A stretch of 64,000 bases of DNA, taken from Acidobacteriaceae bacterium (GTDB lineage: Bacteria > Acidobacteriota > Terriglobia > Terriglobales > Acidobacteriaceae). Position numbers and translations under genes: made by a program. The notes beneath the pieces were generated by a model. It saw only the letters and a program-made list of their open reading frames with translations. It was not told where the DNA came from and did no database searches. Below are positions 25,786-36,603 of the stretch, in pieces (the first letter of the stretch is position 1; each line of letters begins with the position of its first letter). The DNA lies in assembly GCA_003139095.1 (NCBI GenBank), contig PLHW01000075.1, forward strand, positions 95,123 to 159,122. The letters run 5' to 3'.

Positions 25786-26004
25786 ATGCCGAATAGTGTT
25801 AGCGATCATCTTAAGAACGATGCCGATCGTGGAAAGGGCTCGCTCGAGCCCGACCAAAAAAATCAGCCCGGAAATAATTCGATGAAGGGCCAGCTCACGC
25901 ATCGCAACCCCGATCCCATCGCCGAAGGCGCGGACACTGATTTCCCCGAGCCCGGCAACAGCCCCGAGCACTCCTTCGAAGGCAAACTCCGCGGCGGAAA
26001 ATAG
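25786..26004 (+). CDS. Small hydrophilic protein, function unknown
   Basis: The product is 72 aa, highly charged and rich in Asn, Asp, Gly, Pro and Glu, with no hydrophobic core (MPNSVSDHLKNDADRGKGSL ... NPDPIAEGADTDFPEPGN). It is probably disordered. ATG 25786 has GAGG 6 bases upstream. It resembles small stress-type hydrophilic proteins in style only. The antisense frame of 112 aa (25753-26091) is less protein-like. Confidence 0.55.
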   Translation: MPNSVSDHLKNDADRGKGSLEPDQKNQPGNNSMKGQLTHRNPDPIAEGADTDFPEPGNSPEHSFEGKLRGGK

Positions 26005-26166
26005 GCATTGGTCGGCCCCGATCCTCTTCTCCAATCTGCGTGCCGCTGGTTCAGCCGTCGTCTTGAGCGACCCATCCGGCGCGTCGCTCATCTCGCGTGA
26101 ATCTTCGTCGCTCGCTCGTTCATCTTATTTTCGTCGCTAATTCCACTGCCCTTGAAGGAAAAAAAC

Positions 26167-27183
26167 ATGTCCCGCATGAAGGCCGTACAAATCTCCAAAC
26201 CCGGCGGAAATTTTGAACTCGTCGAAAGAAATATTCCCGAACCCGCTCGCGCCCAGGTGCGCATTAAGGTCGAAGCCTGCGGCATCTGCCATAGCGATGC
26301 GTTGGTAAAAGAAGGCCACTGGCCCGGCATCCAGTACCCGCGCATTCCCGGGCACGAAATCGCGGGCCGCATCGATGCCGTGGGCGAAGGCGTCACGCAA
26401 TGGACGCCCGGTCAGCGCGTCGGCGTGGGCTGGCATGGCGGACATGACTTCACTTGCGAATCCTGCCGCCGCGGCGATTTCGTGCTCTGCAAAAACGAGA
26501 AAATCACCGCCATCACCCACGATGGCGGTTACGCCGAATACATGATCTCGCCAGCCGAAGCCGTGGCGGCCTTGCCCGCCGATCTTCCTGCCGCCGAAGC
26601 CGCGCCGCTCCTCTGCGCCGGCATCACGGTTTTCAACGCGCTGCGCAACTCGGGCGCCCGCGCCGGCGACCTCGTCGCCATCCAGGGCATCGGCGGCCTC
26701 GGACATCTCGCCATCCAATACGCGCGCCAGATGGGCTTTCGCACCGTCGCCATCGGCCGCGGCAGCGATAAAGAGCCGCTCGCCCGCAAACTAGGCGCTC
26801 ATGAATACATCGACTCGGCCGCGGGCAATCCCTCGCAGGCTTTGCAGAAACTCGGCGGTGCGCACGTCGTTCTCGCCACCGCGCCCGATTCCAAATCCAT
26901 GTCCGCGCTCATCGACGGCGTCGGCCCGAGCGGCAAGATGATGATCGTGGGCGCGGGGTTCGAATCGTTGACCGTCACGCCCCTTCAGTTGCTCGGCCAG
27001 CGCCGCACTCTCCAGGGTTGGCCTTCAGGTTCGGCCATCGATTGGGAAGACACGCTGAAGTTCAGCGCGCTGACCGGCGTGCGGCCCATGATCGAACGCT
27101 ATCCGTTGGAGAAGGCCGCCGAAGCCTACGAGCAGATGATCACCGGCCGCGCCCGCTTCCGCGTCGTCCTGACCATCGCGTAA
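26167..27183 (+). CDS. Zinc-dependent alcohol dehydrogenase (AdhP-like)
   Basis: The product is 338 aa from ATG 26167, with AAGGA 7 bases upstream. The catalytic zinc ligands lie in CGICHSD and GHE. The structural loop is C-x2-C-x7-C (FTCESCRRGDFVLC), with one Cys fewer than the classical four. The Rossmann motif is GIGGLGHLAIQYARQMG. It probably interconverts primary alcohols and aldehydes using NAD. It is not closely related to the two MDR enzymes of the hopanoid operon and stands alone. Confidence 0.85.
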   Translation: MSRMKAVQISKPGGNFELVERNIPEPARAQVRIKVEACGICHSDALVKEGHWPGIQYPRIPGHEIAGRIDAVGEGVTQWTPGQRVGVGWHGGHDFTCESCRRGDFVLCKNEKITAITHDGGYAEYMISPAEAVAALPADLPAAEAAPLLCAGITVFNALRNSGARAGDLVAIQGIGGLGHLAIQYARQMGFRTVAIGRGSDKEPLARKLGAHEYIDSAAGNPSQALQKLGGAHVVLATAPDSKSMSALIDGVGPSGKMMIVGAGFESLTVTPLQLLGQRRTLQGWPSGSAIDWEDTLKFSALTGVRPMIERYPLEKAAEAYEQMITGRARFRVVLTIA

Positions 27184-27250
27184 CCATTGTCCGAAACGAG
27201 CGGGCTCACTCTTACTGTAGCCGGATTTTGGCGCAGTGCTGGTCGGGGTA

Positions 27251-27279
27251 CCCAGCACGCGCGCCCTTAGCGTGCTGGG
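27251..27279. terminator. Hairpin between convergent adh and ABC permease genes
   Basis: CCCAGCACGC (27251-27260), 9-base loop, GCGTGCTGGG (27270-27279): a perfect 10-bp stem 68 bases after the adh stop and 94 bases before the permease stop. It could end transcription from both sides, although no T-run follows. Confidence 0.5.
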
Positions 27280-27372
27280 GCGGAGCGATGCGGTTTGATG
27301 CCGCTGAGAATTGCCGCTTCGCAGACTGCGGACAAACTCGACATCTTCGCAACTGGGAACTGACAACCGTCT

Positions 27373-28515
27373 CTAAGTCCACCGAAACCATTTCAGCGCG
27401 AGCACGAAAGAAATTCCTCCCCACAGCACCAGCACCAGCAATCTTCCCGACTGCGACGCCAGCGACGCGCCCTCGATAATCGTTGCCCGCAGAGCATCGT
27501 TCAGCGCGGTCAGCGGAAGAGCTTTGATGAAGATCTGCGTAATCGCCGGAAACCGCTCGTAGGAAAAAAAGACGCCGGAAAAAATCCACATCGGCATCAT
27601 CACCAGATTGATCAGCCCGGAAACGCTTTCGATTTTCTGCGCCCGGCACGCAGTCAGCAAACCGATTCCGCCAAACGAAACCGCGCCAATCGCTCCCAAC
27701 AACATGACGGAAAAAATCGAACCCAAAACCGGCATGTGAAACACCACCACTCCAAAGCCCAGCAGCAAGCCAACTTCAATCACCATCAGCACCAGCCGGC
27801 TGCTCGTCAGCGCCAGCAAAAAATCTGTTCTCCGCATCGGAGTCGCCACAAATCGCTTCAGCAGTTTTCGCTGCCGCATCTCCACCAGCGCAAATCCAAT
27901 TCCCCACATTCCGGAATTCATCAGGTTCATCCCGAGCAGTCCGGGAATCAGGAAGTCGATGTAGCGCGATCCCGGTTCGCTCGATGCTTCTGTGGAAGTC
28001 GCGATCGCATCTTTGCGGCCCGCTGCGCTTTGTAGCGCCGCATCGACCTCCGCTCGCGAAAGCACGCTTTCCGGTCGCGCCGGATCGTAGTAATACTTGA
28101 AGCCTCCATCCGTTTGCGGCTCGATCGCCAGATCGAACTTGCCAAAGTGAAAAGCCTTCAGCGCCGCATCGCGCTCCAGCACTCGCGCCCGAATCCCCGA
28201 ATGCTGCGGCGAGTTCTCCAGCATCGCAACCGTCTTTTGCGCGCCCTCTCCCGCAATCACGACCACTGAGCTGATGTCAGCAGGCTTGTTGCGGAAGGCG
28301 ATTCCCAGCCCGAGCGCGAGCAATAACGGAAACACAAACACCCAAAACACAACTTCCGGCTCGCGCTTCAGTTCCAGCAAGCGCACTTTCAATAACTGCC
28401 AATAGCCCGACCAGCGCCCGTTTCGCCGCTTCGGCGCGCCCGCGTTCTGCGCGCTTTCGTTTGGCAAAACTCTCTCGGCGTCACGAGCTTTCGGCGCTGT
28501 CGTTTCCGTTGCCAA
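27373..28515 (-). CDS. ABC-2 type transporter permease
   Basis: The product is 380 aa. A cytoplasmic leader of about 45 residues precedes TM1 (VFWVFVFPLLLALGLGIAF). A large external domain follows (about 70-190), then five more helices and the ABC-2 signature region (LLTACRAQKIESVSGLINLVMMPMWIFSGVFFSYERFP). The start TTG 28515 directly follows the ATPase stop, with no gap. With that ATPase it forms an exporter; the substrate is unknown (drug- or lipid-type families look alike). Confidence 0.85.
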   Translation of the reverse strand: MATETTAPKARDAERVLPNESAQNAGAPKRRNGRWSGYWQLLKVRLLELKREPEVVFWVFVFPLLLALGLGIAFRNKPADISSVVVIAGEGAQKTVAMLENSPQHSGIRARVLERDAALKAFHFGKFDLAIEPQTDGGFKYYYDPARPESVLSRAEVDAALQSAAGRKDAIATSTEASSEPGSRYIDFLIPGLLGMNLMNSGMWGIGFALVEMRQRKLLKRFVATPMRRTDFLLALTSSRLVLMVIEVGLLLGFGVVVFHMPVLGSIFSVMLLGAIGAVSFGGIGLLTACRAQKIESVSGLINLVMMPMWIFSGVFFSYERFPAITQIFIKALPLTALNDALRATIIEGASLASQSGRLLVLVLWGGISFVLALKWFRWT

Positions 28516-29472
28516 TCAATCCTCCCGCAAATGTCGGCCCGTGAGCCGAACGAATACATCTTCCAGACTCGCCTGTCGCGTGCTCAGATGTTCGAGCCTT
28601 TGTCCTTTCCCCTCCACGGAAGCGAGCAGAGCAGGAATCGTGAGATGCGGTTCATGCACGCTCAAACACACCGTCGAATTCTCCCGCCGAACCGATTCGA
28701 CTCCAGGCAACGCGCGCCAATCCGCATCGTCCGCCGAATCGCCGCTCGCATTGCCATCGGAGTTTCCGTTCGCGCTCACCTGAAACTCAACCACGTGATG
28801 ACCGCCGAGACGATCGATGAGATCCGCGGGAGTTCCTTGGGCAATGATCACTCCGTGATCGACGATTGCGAGGCGGTCGCAAAGTCGCTCCGCTTCATCC
28901 ATGTAATGCGTCGTAAGCAGTACAGTTCCGCCCTTCTTCTGGAACCCGCGCACAATGTCCCACAGTTGCCGACGGCTTTGCGGATCCAGTCCCGTTGTCG
29001 GCTCATCGAGGAACAGGATTCGCGGATTGCCCACCAGCGCAGTCGCGACAGCGAGCCGCTGCTTCTGTCCGCCGGAAAGCTTCCCGACCCAACTATCGGA
29101 CTTCTCCGTGAGCTGAAGTTCTTCCAGCACTTCCTCGGGCGCGCGCGGCTCGTCGTAAAAGCTGGCGAAGAGTTCAATGGTCTCGCGCACCGTCAGCTTC
29201 TCGGAGAGCCGCGTCTCCTGTAGCGAAATGCCGATCCACTCGCGCAACTGCCGCGGATTCTCGGTCCATGCCTTCCCGAAGATGCGGACCTCGCCCGAAG
29301 TAGACGCGAGCAAGCCTTCAAGGATTTCGATGGTCGTGGTTTTCCCTGCACCGTTCGGCCCGAGCAGTCCGAAGCATTCGCCGCTCGCAATGCGCAGAGT
29401 CAGCCCGCGAACGGCTTCCACTTTGCCGTCGTAGGTCTTGCGCAGGTCGGTGCATTCGATCGTGAGCCCCAC
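28516..29472 (-). CDS. ABC transporter ATP-binding protein (DrrA/CcmA type)
   Basis: The product is 318 aa. Walker A is GPNGAGKTT (about 38-46), the signature LSGGQKQR, Walker B ILFLDEPTTGLD, and the H-loop TTHYMDEAERLCD. A C-terminal extension of about 90 residues (including NGNSDGNASGDSADDADW) is typical of drug/ABC-2 exporters. The start is GTG 29472. It is the upstream gene of a two-gene exporter operon with the permease. Confidence 0.9.
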   Translation of the reverse strand: MGLTIECTDLRKTYDGKVEAVRGLTLRIASGECFGLLGPNGAGKTTTIEILEGLLASTSGEVRIFGKAWTENPRQLREWIGISLQETRLSEKLTVRETIELFASFYDEPRAPEEVLEELQLTEKSDSWVGKLSGGQKQRLAVATALVGNPRILFLDEPTTGLDPQSRRQLWDIVRGFQKKGGTVLLTTHYMDEAERLCDRLAIVDHGVIIAQGTPADLIDRLGGHHVVEFQVSANGNSDGNASGDSADDADWRALPGVESVRRENSTVCLSVHEPHLTIPALLASVEGKGQRLEHLSTRQASLEDVFVRLTGRHLRED

Positions 29473-29513
29473 CGAAGGATTTTAGCCTACTCCGCTTGCG
29501 TGGCGCGGCGCTT

Positions 29514-32321
29514 CTACGGCTCCGAATGCGAACGCGCGGAACTCGCGCGAGCCCCAGGCATCGGCACACTTCCCTTGGCGTCCTGCCACAGGATCGCGTT
29601 CAGCTTGCTCGCGTCGTTCGCGTCAGGCCGTGAGAAATCCATCCGCGAAGACTCCTTCGCGCCCGGCGCTCTCTTCTCGTTCACGCGATAGATGAGACCG
29701 TTGCGCAGGTTCCGATCATCCACGCTGTATGGCGGTTGTGTCGCAGGCCCAGCGAACAGCGGCGTCATCAGCGGCGCATGCGCGTCGAACAGGTTCATCG
29801 GCGGAAGCCCGAGCAGCGCCTCCATCGTGCGAACCATGCTGACAGTCGTGTAGAAGTGGTGATCGACGAAGGCCTTCTCCGCCCGCGGCGCATACTTGCT
29901 GATGCCGAGCGCAATCGAGCGATGCGCGTCGACGTGATCCGCGCCATTCTGCGCATCGTCCTCCACCACGAAGATCGCGGTATCGTCCCAATACGCGCTG
30001 TGCGAGACGGCATCGACCACGCGGCCGAGCGCCAGATCGTTGTCCGCAACCGAGGCCTGCGGAGTTGCTTTGCCGGCGCGCGTTCCGCCGGTGTGATCGT
30101 CGGGAAGATACAGCAGCACAAACTGCGGCAGCTCTTTCTTGGTGCCCTTTGCTTTCACGAACTCGTCAAACTCCTGCAGGAACTCGTCGGCGCGCAGTTG
30201 GTCAGGATAATCGATCTGGAAGTCCGGATAGAGCGGATCGAAGTGATCGCGTTGCGCCGCCTTCGTCGCATGCACGCTCTTCAGCCGCGGCACCGCCCAA
30301 GGCCACGGACTCGGCCCGCCGCGCGGGTTTCCGACGTTCGCAGGCAGCAGATCTCCCTTCCGGATCTCGGGCAAAGCGCACTCGCCGGAATCTGGCGATG
30401 GAGTTCCTTCCATCGGCGAACTCACCTTATCGCTCTTGCACCAGGTGATCGCCGTGAATTCGCCGTAGATGCGATAGGAGAAGTTGTGCTTCGCCAGGTT
30501 GTCCCAAAGGTAGCCAGTCGCCGGATCGTCCACGTCGGGAATGCCTTGCTCAAGCGGATATTCTTCGGCCACCGAACCGCCGAAGTCGTACGTGCGCTCC
30601 TTGCTGCGATACGCGATCGGCCAGGTCTTCTCGTTGTAGTCGGAGGTAATCGACGCGTCGGACCAGACGTGGCCGTCTCCAGAAACCTCGCCGCTGTCGT
30701 AGAAGTTGTCGAGCACTCCGAATTGCAGCGCGAGCCTGTGCTCGTTCGGCGTAACCTCCGCGCCATACATCGTGAGCGACGGATCGCCGTCGCCGGCGGG
30801 AAGATCGCCGAAGACTTGATCGTAGGTCCGATTCTCCTTGAGCACATAAATAACGTGGTGAATCGGATTGCCGCCGCCGGCAAACTCGAACTTGCCTGCA
30901 TCGGCATGCAGCAGATTGTCTTCCTCCACACGCCGCGTATAGGCCGCGAGATTGTGGTCGATGTCCGTAAGCCCGAGCCGCTGAATCGAGCCGCCAATCA
31001 GCGTCGGAATGTACGGATGCGCGTTGGGATGCAGTTCGGTCTTTACCGCGGTCGGCCCGCTGTTTGGACTACTGCCTTTTCCTTTGGCGGTAGCAATGAG
31101 CAGATCGTTGCCCGCGATGGCGAGCGCGCTCGGATACCATTCGGTTGGAATGAAACCGAGAGGACCTTCGGTGACGCTTGACTCCGACGAACCTCCACCT
31201 TGCTTCGTCTTGAATGCAGCAACCGCGTCAAGCGATGCCGCTGCGACATAAAGGCGACTGCCGTCGGAGGAAAGGGCGATCGCCAGCGGGACGCTTCCCG
31301 CCAGTTCACGCTGCGAAAGCGAACTGCGGTAACGCCGTAAAGGCACGCCCGAAGCCAGATCGACGGCGACCACGCTGTCGTCGTTGGCAGTGGCAACGTA
31401 AAGGATGTCCTCTTTCGGACTGAGCGCCATCGCGGTCGGATGCGCGCCGGGAACCGTCGGATCGGAGTAGTGGTAGAGCTCGATCCAACGCGCGACCTTC
31501 CCGCTCTGAAGGTCCAACTCTGCGATCACCGAGTCGTTCCACAGGCTCACCCAGGCTTTCGCGCCGGCTTTATTGGCAATTACGGTGTAGGGATATTCAC
31601 TCGGAATAAATCGGCTGCGGCTCAAATCGAATGACTGGAGAACTCGTCCGCTGGCGACATCGAGCAGCACCGCATTGTCAGACAAATTGTTGGCGACGAG
31701 CAGCCGATCGCCATTCGCCCCTGCGAGCACCGCAAATCCCGCGGGATAAGGCGGCGCGGTTCCCGCGGACGTTTTGCGAATGCCGTAATCGACAGTCTTG
31801 CCCTGCGCCACCTGCTGGGCCGGAATCTTGACGAACCGCTCAGGTGAGACTGCGCCGGCAGCAAACTTGTACACCGCAATCCCGTTTCCCGTGCTCGTCG
31901 CCTTTTCTCCCGCGGGATCGGTGATCGATCCCATCGAGGCGTAGAGACGCTGGCCGTCGCTTGAGAAAGCTAGACCAATGAAGTAACTCTGGCGAGTCGA
32001 GGATGTGTCGGCTCGCAGCCGATCATCGGGAAAGTCTCGCAACTGGTTGTTGCTGAGGTCGAGAATCGCAATCGACTGGCGTGCTCCGCTCTGCTCGGTG
32101 CCATAGCCCTGGTTGAGCAGCGCTGCGTAATGGCCATCCGGACTCACCGCGATGTTCGACGGAAAACTGTTCGTGCGCGCGACGAAGCCCGGAACAGGAA
32201 CCGTGAGATTCTTACTGCTCGGCAAGTGGATGGTGCGAGATTGATCGGCGGCACGCGCTGCCAGCAGCGCAACCGCGATGGCGCAAATGCCGATCGCCAA
32301 AGAAGTACAAAGTCTTCTCAC
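29514..32321 (-). CDS. Secreted beta-propeller plus phosphoesterase (phospholipase C-like)
   Basis: The product is 935 aa from GTG 32321, chosen for GGAGGG 8 bases upstream and an immediate signal peptide (RRLCTSLAIGICAIAVALLAARA). Residues about 35-440 form a 40-residue-repeat propeller (IAVSPDGHYAALLNQ, LAFSSDGQRLYASMG, ALSPKEDILYVATANDD, IALSSDGSRLYVAAA). A phosphoesterase domain of the phospholipase C/acid phosphatase superfamily follows (IHHVIYVLKENRTYDQVFG ... VLDNFYDSGEVSGDGHVWS ... AIFVVEDDAQNGADHVDAHR). Metal-binding Asp, His and Glu residues are in those motifs. It is periplasmic or secreted; the substrate is unknown. The K+ channel gene is upstream on the same strand. Confidence 0.85.
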   Translation of the reverse strand: MRRLCTSLAIGICAIAVALLAARAADQSRTIHLPSSKNLTVPVPGFVARTNSFPSNIAVSPDGHYAALLNQGYGTEQSGARQSIAILDLSNNQLRDFPDDRLRADTSSTRQSYFIGLAFSSDGQRLYASMGSITDPAGEKATSTGNGIAVYKFAAGAVSPERFVKIPAQQVAQGKTVDYGIRKTSAGTAPPYPAGFAVLAGANGDRLLVANNLSDNAVLLDVASGRVLQSFDLSRSRFIPSEYPYTVIANKAGAKAWVSLWNDSVIAELDLQSGKVARWIELYHYSDPTVPGAHPTAMALSPKEDILYVATANDDSVVAVDLASGVPLRRYRSSLSQRELAGSVPLAIALSSDGSRLYVAAASLDAVAAFKTKQGGGSSESSVTEGPLGFIPTEWYPSALAIAGNDLLIATAKGKGSSPNSGPTAVKTELHPNAHPYIPTLIGGSIQRLGLTDIDHNLAAYTRRVEEDNLLHADAGKFEFAGGGNPIHHVIYVLKENRTYDQVFGDLPAGDGDPSLTMYGAEVTPNEHRLALQFGVLDNFYDSGEVSGDGHVWSDASITSDYNEKTWPIAYRSKERTYDFGGSVAEEYPLEQGIPDVDDPATGYLWDNLAKHNFSYRIYGEFTAITWCKSDKVSSPMEGTPSPDSGECALPEIRKGDLLPANVGNPRGGPSPWPWAVPRLKSVHATKAAQRDHFDPLYPDFQIDYPDQLRADEFLQEFDEFVKAKGTKKELPQFVLLYLPDDHTGGTRAGKATPQASVADNDLALGRVVDAVSHSAYWDDTAIFVVEDDAQNGADHVDAHRSIALGISKYAPRAEKAFVDHHFYTTVSMVRTMEALLGLPPMNLFDAHAPLMTPLFAGPATQPPYSVDDRNLRNGLIYRVNEKRAPGAKESSRMDFSRPDANDASKLNAILWQDAKGSVPMPGARASSARSHSEP

Positions 32322-32445
32322 CAATGAAACCCTCCGAAGATTTTTGCGGCCCGCGTCGACGCTGCCGACAGATAGGACCCGTCGGGCCACACACCAATTC
32401 AGCCTACTGCAAATCGCACGTTGCGAAGCACGCGCATGCGAGCAA

Positions 32446-33591
32446 TCAAAAGTGGTCATCCAACGCTCGCCCCGGACGTTCCAGCGAGCGCGCCTGAATT
32501 ATGCGGTCCCACGGACTGGCTTGCCAGTTGTCTTTCCTGTACTCCTCACGGATCCACGGCGGCAGCGAAAACCGAAGCCGCGTGCTTAGGGCGTAAACAT
32601 AGGGCTCATAAAGCGCGCGCAACTCGGCCAGCCTCTGGCATGCATCCGCGCCATCGTACAGAGTCACCCCACGCCGCGCGAGCTCGGTTCGCAGCCGCTC
32701 GCGCTGCTGCAGCGTCAACCGCTCCGGCGCGTGGGGATCATATTGCGCGTTGACGAGCTGCGCGAGATCGACGGCCGCATGCCGCGCCATCGCAAACGTC
32801 AGTTTCGCCTGTTCGGTATGAATGCCGTCGACACCGGTGATGATCAGGGAGGTGACATCGAGCATTGTGGTCAGGGCGCTGAGCCATGATTGATTGCCGT
32901 GTTGCGAGCGGAAGAAAAGCAGCGACGGATAGGAAATATGGCTCGACAGCAGGTCGGCGCACCAGCGCTCCCAATCGCGAAAAATGTCGTCGAGCACGGT
33001 CTGCTCCGGGCAGCATCCCAAACGCCCCAGAAACTCGGCTGCCGTCGGCGGCGATCCCGCGCGGGCATCGAGCAGTGAGATTTCAAGTTCGCGCGCGGCG
33101 AACGATCCATAAATCACGGGCAGATAACCGACTACCACGCCAAGGAAAGCGAACCCCATGCCCGCCTGCATCATGGCCAAAAAATGCGCCAGCGGATTGC
33201 GCGGCACGATGTCGCCATAACCGAGCGTGAAGAACGTCTCGCCGCAGTGATAAAGCATCTTTTCGAATGTGATGGTGTCGCTGCTGGCGAACTGCAGATG
33301 CCGGCTGAGGCCGTATTGCAAACACGCAAAACCGAATATCAAGCCGAGAGCCCAGAAGCCCAGCAGAAGAATCAGAGACAACGGTCCGAAGTAGGCCAGA
33401 AAGCCTTCACTCCTCGATGTCGACTTGATGCGCCGCGCAACCCACATCCATCGCGTCCATGTGGCTCGGTAAAAGAAAGCGGTGATTCGGAAGGTGCGCT
33501 GGATGCGGCGCGGCAGCACGACCGTTTCAAAGGCGTCGAGCAGAATAACGAAGATGAGGATAACGCCGGCAATCGTCGCCAACCAGTGCAT
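32446..33591 (-). CDS. Potassium channel family protein
   Basis: The product is 381 aa. The membrane part has helices at about 5-25, 68-92 and 133-155, with the K+ selectivity filter TLGYGD at 122-127. A long cytoplasmic C-terminal region (about 165-381) contains no visible RCK/TrkA-N Rossmann motif, so its gating input is unknown. It is followed by the phosphoesterase gene after 124 bases and preceded by kdsA. Confidence 0.82.
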   Translation of the reverse strand: MHWLATIAGVILIFVILLDAFETVVLPRRIQRTFRITAFFYRATWTRWMWVARRIKSTSRSEGFLAYFGPLSLILLLGFWALGLIFGFACLQYGLSRHLQFASSDTITFEKMLYHCGETFFTLGYGDIVPRNPLAHFLAMMQAGMGFAFLGVVVGYLPVIYGSFAARELEISLLDARAGSPPTAAEFLGRLGCCPEQTVLDDIFRDWERWCADLLSSHISYPSLLFFRSQHGNQSWLSALTTMLDVTSLIITGVDGIHTEQAKLTFAMARHAAVDLAQLVNAQYDPHAPERLTLQQRERLRTELARRGVTLYDGADACQRLAELRALYEPYVYALSTRLRFSLPPWIREEYRKDNWQASPWDRIIQARSLERPGRALDDHF

Positions 33592-33643
33592 ACGCGATGA
33601 GAATCAGATGTGGCGGGAATGGTAACAGATTCACGGATTGAAG

Positions 33644-34492
33644 TTACGGCGTCGCGTGCGCCGCATCCAGCGCGCGGTGCACCGCCTGAAGTTCTTTCAG
33701 CACCCCGCGCAGGTTTCGCGTGTCGAGCGCATTGGCGCCGTCGCTCTTCGCCTCTTTCGGATTGTCGTGGACTTCCATGAAAATGCCGTCGACGCCTGCC
33801 GCCACCGCGGCGCGCGACAGCACGGGAATAAATTCCGGCTGTCCTCCGCTCACTGCCGGCCCGTCCTCATCTCCATGCGACGCCGACGGCAACTGCACCG
33901 AATGCGTCGCGTCAAACACGACCGGAGCAAACTTCCTCATAATCGCCAGCGACCGCATGTCGACCACCAGATTGTTGTAGCCGAACGAAGAGCCGCGCTC
34001 CGTCACGAACACCAGCGAATTGCCAGCGTTGCGGCACTTCTCGACAGCATGCTTCATATCCCACGGCGAAACAAACTGCCCCTTCTTAATATTCACGGGA
34101 CGCCCGCTTAATGCGGCTGCCACAATCAAATCCGTTTGCCGGCACAAGAACGCCGGAATCTGCAGCACATCGACGACCTCGGCCACCGCCGCCACGTCGG
34201 CGACCTGGTGTACGTCGGTCAACACCGGAATGTGCACCTCATCTTTAATCTTTTTCAGAATGCGCAATCCTTCCTTCGTCCCCGGCCCGCGGTAGCTGCG
34301 GATGGAAGTGCGGTTCGCCTTGTCGTATGACGCCTTAAAGATAAAAGGAAAATTGAGCGAGCGCGTTACGCCCTTGATGATCTCGGCCATGCGCAGCGCG
34401 TGCTCTTCGCTTTCGATCACACACGGCCCCGCGATCAGGAAAAGATCGCCCGCGCCGATGCGCACATTATCGATTTGGAAAGAGGAGGCCAA
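33644..34492 (-). CDS. kdsA: 3-deoxy-8-phosphooctulonate (KDO-8-P) synthase KdsA
   Basis: The product is about 282 aa and catalyses PEP + arabinose-5-P to KDO-8-P for LPS inner core. Conserved segments are [64 protein letters not shown] and [11 protein letters not shown]. The start is uncertain because no ATG fits. TTG 34492 gives the family length; the frame also continues to a TTG at 34579 through an inverted repeat that is unlikely to be coding. It lies downstream of pyrG on the same strand, a common pairing. Confidence 0.9.
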   Translation of the reverse strand: MASSFQIDNVRIGAGDLFLIAGPCVIESEEHALRMAEIIKGVTRSLNFPFIFKASYDKANRTSIRSYRGPGTKEGLRILKKIKDEVHIPVLTDVHQVADVAAVAEVVDVLQIPAFLCRQTDLIVAAALSGRPVNIKKGQFVSPWDMKHAVEKCRNAGNSLVFVTERGSSFGYNNLVVDMRSLAIMRKFAPVVFDATHSVQLPSASHGDEDGPAVSGGQPEFIPVLSRAAVAAGVDGIFMEVHDNPKEAKSDGANALDTRNLRGVLKELQAVHRALDAAHATP

Positions 34493-34494
34493 AG

Positions 34495-34590
34495 AATTTG
34501 TAATTGCGCAATTTGTAATTGGCGATTGAAACCCGCCTGCACCGTCGACCCCACGCGCTGTCGGATTACAAATTACCAATTACAAATCGT
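34495..34590. repeat. Intergenic inverted repeat at the pyrG-kdsA junction
   Basis: Arm ATTTGTAATTGGCGAT (34511-34526) pairs with ATTACCAATTACAAAT (34572-34587). AATTTGTAATTG occurs twice in direct orientation (34495-34506, 34510-34521), with palindrome AATTGCGCAATT (34502-34513) between. The structure is AT-rich in a GC-rich region, of the same general kind as the other intergenic palindromes here, and it extends into the apparent 5' end of the kdsA frame. Confidence 0.75.
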
Positions 34591-34602
34591 AAATCTTATT
34601 AT

Positions 34603-36603
<2,001 letters not shown>

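Noticed and set aside
29736..31181. Plus-strand ORF of 481 aa opposite the phosphoesterase
   Set aside because: Arg-rich antisense shadow in GC-rich DNA without signal, domain or ribosome binding site.
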